This document shows positions 13,562 to 16,442 of a stretch of 16,442 nucleotides of DNA, piece by piece. The notes below the pieces were generated by a model. The model did not search any database and was not told where the DNA came from. It worked only from the letters and a program-made list of their open reading frames with translations. This DNA comes from Clostridia bacterium. GTDB lineage: Bacteria > Bacillota > Clostridia > Lachnospirales > Anaerotignaceae. A program made the translations under genes and the position numbers. Positions within the stretch are counted from its first letter, which is position 1, and every line of letters begins with the position of its first letter. The DNA is taken from positions 1 to 16,442 of the forward strand of contig CAAEMG010000094.1 in the NCBI GenBank assembly GCA_900757025.1. The letters run 5' to 3'.

Positions 13562-14836
13562 TTAAAATTTTATTACGTCGGATATATCTGCCATTTTGCA
13601 GTCTTCGCTTAAATCACAGGCTCTCATAAGGAAGTTGAGCTTTTCTATTCTTTCTCCGCTTCTCGGCGCTCCGTTTTTTATAAACCCAATCTGAAGGCCA
13701 ACTGCCAAATCCATAACCACATCATCAATAACGCCTCCCGAGCGTCCGCTTGTTATGGCAAGAAGATTATGTTCTTTGGCAAAATCATATGTTTCCAAAG
13801 CCTCGGTAATCGTTCCCACCTGATTAGGTTTCAGTATAAAACCGCTTATTCCCTTCATTTCATAGGCTTTTTTAATTCTCTTTGGGTTTGTAACTATAAA
13901 ATCATCGCCTATAATGTTAGTTCTTGTAATTTCGCTCACCGCCTTCGGGAAAGCGTCCCAGTCGTTTTCGTCAAGCAAATCCTCTATAAATACAAAATTA
14001 AACTTCTCTGAAAGATATTTTGCATAGGCTATAAGCTCGTCGGCTGATATTCTCTTTCCTTTTAAAAGATATGTTCCGCTTTCGGTATCATACATCTCGC
14101 TTGATGCACAGTCAATAGAAAGGGCGATTTTTTCCTTACAGCCACACTCCTCTGCCGCCTGCATAATTGTTTCCAAAATTTCCTCAGGGTCTTCGCTTGG
14201 CGCAACCCAGCCGAAAGAACGGCCTACCTGCGGTTCAACGCCAAAACGCTTTCTTATTGTTTTTGGCAGCTGTTCAAAAACCTTTACTCCTGTTTCAACT
14301 GCGTCATAAATATCCTTTGCTTTGTAAGGCATAACTATGAACTCGTTAAACGGCTGAACAATATTTCCGTTTTTTCCTCCGTTAATTACATTAAAGCTTG
14401 GCACAGGAACAGTTTTAATTTTTTCTCCGGCAATATATTCATAAAGCTCTTTTCCTGCCGATGCGGCTGCGGCTCTGAAAACCGCTATTGATACGGAATA
14501 AATTGAGTTTCCGCCCAATTTGCTTTTGTTCTCCGTTCCGTCCATTTCTATCATTTTTCCGTCTATTGCTTTTTGGTCAAAAACATTCATGCCTATAACG
14601 GCAGGCGCAATTACGTTGTTTACTATGTCAACTGCCTTGTGTACGCTTTTTCCGCCATATTCATTAGGGTCGTTATCTCTTAAAACAAGGCTTTCGTACA
14701 TTCCAACAGATGAGCCTGTGGGCGCACTTCCTCTGCCCCTGAAGCCTTTTTCCGTTATAACGTCAACCTCTACCATTGGTCTGCATTTGCAGTCTATAAG
14801 CTGTCTTGCTCTTACGCTTTTAATTTTATCTTCCAC
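13562..14836 (-). CDS. enolase-superfamily protein with altered active site (enolase-like, substrate unknown)
   Basis: A 424-residue protein clearly homologous to phosphopyruvate hydratase along its whole length. Conserved are the metal ligands D242 (IDCASSEMY), E285 (FIEDLLDENDWD) and D311/D312 (GDDFIVTN), the catalytic-lysine position K336 (ILKPNQVGT), K387 (GFIKNGAP) and E165 (FNEFIV). Not conserved, by hand alignment to E. coli enolase: the histidine of NGG(E/S)HA is N156; the DEGG(Y/F)AP motif with the catalytic glutamate reads RSFGWVAP; SHRSGETED reads SGRSGGVID, losing the histidine; and the mobile loop PSGAST reads PTGSSV. It is therefore unlikely to be ordinary enolase. I place the start at GTG 14834-14836, 9 nt after AAAGGAGG; a longer ATG frame from 14878 lacks such a site. 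The start overlaps the end of the kinase gene by 11 bp, so the two are co-translated. It may dehydrate or isomerise a phosphorylated sugar acid; function unknown. Confidence 0.88.
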   Translation of the reverse strand: MEDKIKSVRARQLIDCKCRPMVEVDVITEKGFRGRGSAPTGSSVGMYESLVLRDNDPNEYGGKSVHKAVDIVNNVIAPAVIGMNVFDQKAIDGKMIEMDGTENKSKLGGNSIYSVSIAVFRAAAASAGKELYEYIAGEKIKTVPVPSFNVINGGKNGNIVQPFNEFIVMPYKAKDIYDAVETGVKVFEQLPKTIRKRFGVEPQVGRSFGWVAPSEDPEEILETIMQAAEECGCKEKIALSIDCASSEMYDTESGTYLLKGKRISADELIAYAKYLSEKFNFVFIEDLLDENDWDAFPKAVSEITRTNIIGDDFIVTNPKRIKKAYEMKGISGFILKPNQVGTITEALETYDFAKEHNLLAITSGRSGGVIDDVVMDLAVGLQIGFIKNGAPRSGERIEKLNFLMRACDLSEDCKMADISDVIKF

Positions 14837-16259
14837 TGTAGCTGTCCTCCTTTTTCTCTTTGTCCAGTTCCGGTACATAAAGTATGTTTAAATCGCAAAG
14901 GTTTGTTCCAGTGTTTCCCGTAAATACGGCATCGCCCAAAGCCGATAAAGCCTCGTAACAGCTGTGTCCTCTAAGAGAAGCCGTAATGTCAACATCTGTC
15001 TTTTTAGCAAGGTCAGCTGTTGTGCTGTCTGTTATTCCTCCGGCAACAGGTGTTGTTCCGTCTGTTCCTTCCGAATCCATGGAATACATGCAAGCTCCGG
15101 GAGCTTTTTCTGCGGCTATGGCAAAAGATGCCGTAAGCTCCTGTGAAGGGCCTCCGTGGCCTTTTATTGTTTTGTTGTCGGTTATAAGTGTTGTTACCTC
15201 GCCTGAGCTTAAAATTACACAAGGAGGTTTAACAGGATTTCCATACTGCTGTATTTCTCTTGCTATAGAAGCAAAAAATGTCCCTGCATCTCTGCTTTCT
15301 CCTTCAAGGAAAGATGTAAGTATAATTGTATTAAGTCCCATTTTTTCAGATATTTCCTTGGCATATATGCAGCTGTCGGGAAGTGTATTTAAAAGATAAT
15401 ATGTATTGTTGTCAAAAGCCTTTGGCGTTTCATATTCCGGCCCTGCATTCATTATAAAATCAACAACTCTCTTGGGAAGTCTTTCGGCAACATCATATTT
15501 TTTAATTACGTTTCTTGCGTCATCAAGAGTTGTTTTGTCGGGGCCCATAGGTGTGCTTGAATATTTTGCAAAAGGAATGCCTATGTCGCCTGTTGCCGGT
15601 GTGCCAACTGCGTCGCTTATGCCAAAACCTATAAGCTCGGCTCCTCTGTCCTCAATTCTCTTTGCAAGCATACCTCCGTTAAGTGCCGAAATATGACGTC
15701 TTATGGCGTTTATTTCATATATTCCCGCTCCGCTTTTAAGCATAACGTCTGTTGTATCTATTTCGTCTTGAAGTGTTATTCCTTCTCTTGGGCAGCTCAT
15801 AAGTGCCGAGCTTCCTCCGCTTATTACAACAATAAATAAATCGTCTTTATCTGCACTGTCTACCAAATCAAGTATTTTAAGGCAGGCTTTGTAACCGTCC
15901 TCGTTTGGAAGAGGATGACCGCCAACATAAACGTCTGTATGATTAAATACATCTGTATCTTCCTTAATTTTAACTATGGCAATGCCTTTTGTAAGATAAT
16001 CCCCCAATATTTCATCTACGGCACGAGCCATATGGTTGCAGGCTTTTCCTGCACCCAAAAGATATACGTGTTTCTTTTTTGATAAATCCCACTTTTTTGT
16101 GCCTATATGAAGTACAGAACCTTCCATATGGGCTATGCTTTTTATTCTTTCATAAGAATCCAGTTTTTGTAATGTTTTTTCTGCAATTTCAAGCACTATT
16201 TTTCTGGACTGGCTGCATCCGTGAGAAACCAAATCTTCATAATTTCTTATTTTACGCAC
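14826..16259 (-). CDS. glycerate 2-kinase, type 2 (MOFRL family)
   Basis: A 477-residue member of the GckA/TtuD-type glycerate kinases, which phosphorylate D-glycerate with ATP to 2-phosphoglycerate (some members act on hydroxypyruvate). The N-terminal DUF4147 domain holds YLLGAGKACNHMA (67-77), GGHPLPNEDG (113-122), VVISGGSSALMSCP (144-157) and AIRRHISALNGGMLAKR (185-201). The MOFRL domain (about 347-461) contains SSGEVTT, GHGGPSQELTASFA, DSEGTDGTTPVAGGITD and the terminal FTGNTGTNLCDLNILYV. Start GTG at 16257-16259 is 8 nt after GGAGG; the ATG at 16272-16274 overlaps that ribosome binding site, so I reject it. It heads the operon kinase, enolase-like gene, rpiR-type gene, from a near-consensus promoter about 60-90 bp upstream. 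The context suggests use of glycerate or a related sugar acid. The kinase substrate is from family knowledge. Confidence 0.92.
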   Translation of the reverse strand: MRKIRNYEDLVSHGCSQSRKIVLEIAEKTLQKLDSYERIKSIAHMEGSVLHIGTKKWDLSKKKHVYLLGAGKACNHMARAVDEILGDYLTKGIAIVKIKEDTDVFNHTDVYVGGHPLPNEDGYKACLKILDLVDSADKDDLFIVVISGGSSALMSCPREGITLQDEIDTTDVMLKSGAGIYEINAIRRHISALNGGMLAKRIEDRGAELIGFGISDAVGTPATGDIGIPFAKYSSTPMGPDKTTLDDARNVIKKYDVAERLPKRVVDFIMNAGPEYETPKAFDNNTYYLLNTLPDSCIYAKEISEKMGLNTIILTSFLEGESRDAGTFFASIAREIQQYGNPVKPPCVILSSGEVTTLITDNKTIKGHGGPSQELTASFAIAAEKAPGACMYSMDSEGTDGTTPVAGGITDSTTADLAKKTDVDITASLRGHSCYEALSALGDAVFTGNTGTNLCDLNILYVPELDKEKKEDSYSGR

Positions 16260-16294
16260 TTTACATACCTCCATATAAGCAAAAATTTCAATTT

Positions 16295-16307
16295 ATACAT
16301 TTTGTAT
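16295..16307. promoter_or_regulatory. candidate operator downstream of the glycerate kinase promoter
   Basis: ATACA-TTT-TGTAT is a perfect 5-3-5 inverted repeat lying just downstream of the -10 box, in the early transcribed region. On the minus strand it is preceded by a similar GTACAAAAC, giving tandem (G/A)TACAAAA units. A site here could block transcription; RpiR- or GntR-family regulators encoded nearby are candidates. Confidence 0.4.
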
Positions 16308-16321
16308 CGTTTTGTACTTAA

Positions 16322-16350
16322 AGTATATTCTTATACACATTTTCTGTCAA
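16322..16350 (-). promoter_or_regulatory. sigma-A promoter of the glycerate kinase/enolase-like/rpiR operon
   Basis: On the minus strand a perfect TTGACA (16345-16350), a 17-nt spacer and TATACT (16322-16327), followed by a leader of about 55 nt to the GTG start at 16259. Upstream to the window edge (16351-16442) the sequence is very AT-rich, with repeated TACAA/TACATA words and no gene. Confidence 0.85.
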
Positions 16351-16442
16351 TATTTATATCTGCTTATTTATATAAAATTATTACAAAATACAATACATAT
16401 TTTTAAATAAGTTATTCAATAATTCAGAAAGACTAATGTACA

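Noticed and set aside
13562..14836. Calling the enolase-like gene eno
   Set aside because: Several catalytic residues of phosphopyruvate hydratase are replaced, and its operon is a regulated accessory-type locus rather than a glycolytic one.

Overview
This window looks like the chromosome of a low-GC, anaerobic Firmicute of the class Clostridia. The sequence is AT-rich, ribosome binding sites are strong (AGGAGG/GGAG type), several starts appear to be TTG or GTG, and the proteins resemble gut Clostridia/Lachnospiraceae types. There are no rRNA or tRNA genes, CRISPR arrays, phage genes or transposases. Genus and species cannot be read from the sequence alone.

Region 1 (1-7930, minus strand) is a reductive pyrimidine degradation locus. 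preT and preA encode the two-subunit NAD-dependent dihydropyrimidine dehydrogenase (uracil/thymine to dihydro-forms). hydA encodes a dihydropyrimidinase that opens the ring. An NCS1 nucleobase/hydantoin transporter follows, and the window edge cuts an M20-type N-carbamoyl amino acid amidohydrolase that would release beta-alanine, CO2 and ammonia. Between preA and hydA lies a PAS-AAA+-Fis sigma-54 activator. The hydA upstream region holds three tandem 16-bp palindromes and a promoter that resembles a -24/-12 site, so hydA-permease-amidohydrolase is probably the activator's target. preTA has its own sigma-A promoter and a rho-independent terminator.

Region 2 (7960-11591) holds a translationally coupled pair on the minus strand, a LacI-family repressor and a second PreA/DHODH-like flavoprotein with a two-cluster ferredoxin tail and a changed active-site loop. 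Diverging from it is a plus-strand ornithine cyclodeaminase/mu-crystallin family gene. The 311-bp region between them carries two promoters, a perfect 14-bp palindrome over the lacI-type gene's -35 box, and direct repeats.

Region 3 (11601-12011) is a 411-bp gene-free composite repeat with perfect 10-bp terminal inverted repeats and a smaller imperfect inverted-repeat element nested inside. It ends 19 bp before the start codon of a GntR/FCD regulator.

Region 4 (12031-16442) holds that GntR gene (plus strand), which converges on and overlaps the end of a minus-strand operon. The operon runs from a strong sigma-A promoter through a glycerate 2-kinase (MOFRL type), an enolase-superfamily protein that has lost several canonical enolase catalytic residues, and an RpiR-type regulator. 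A kinase making 2-phosphoglycerate coupled to a remodelled enolase homologue is the most intriguing functional puzzle here.
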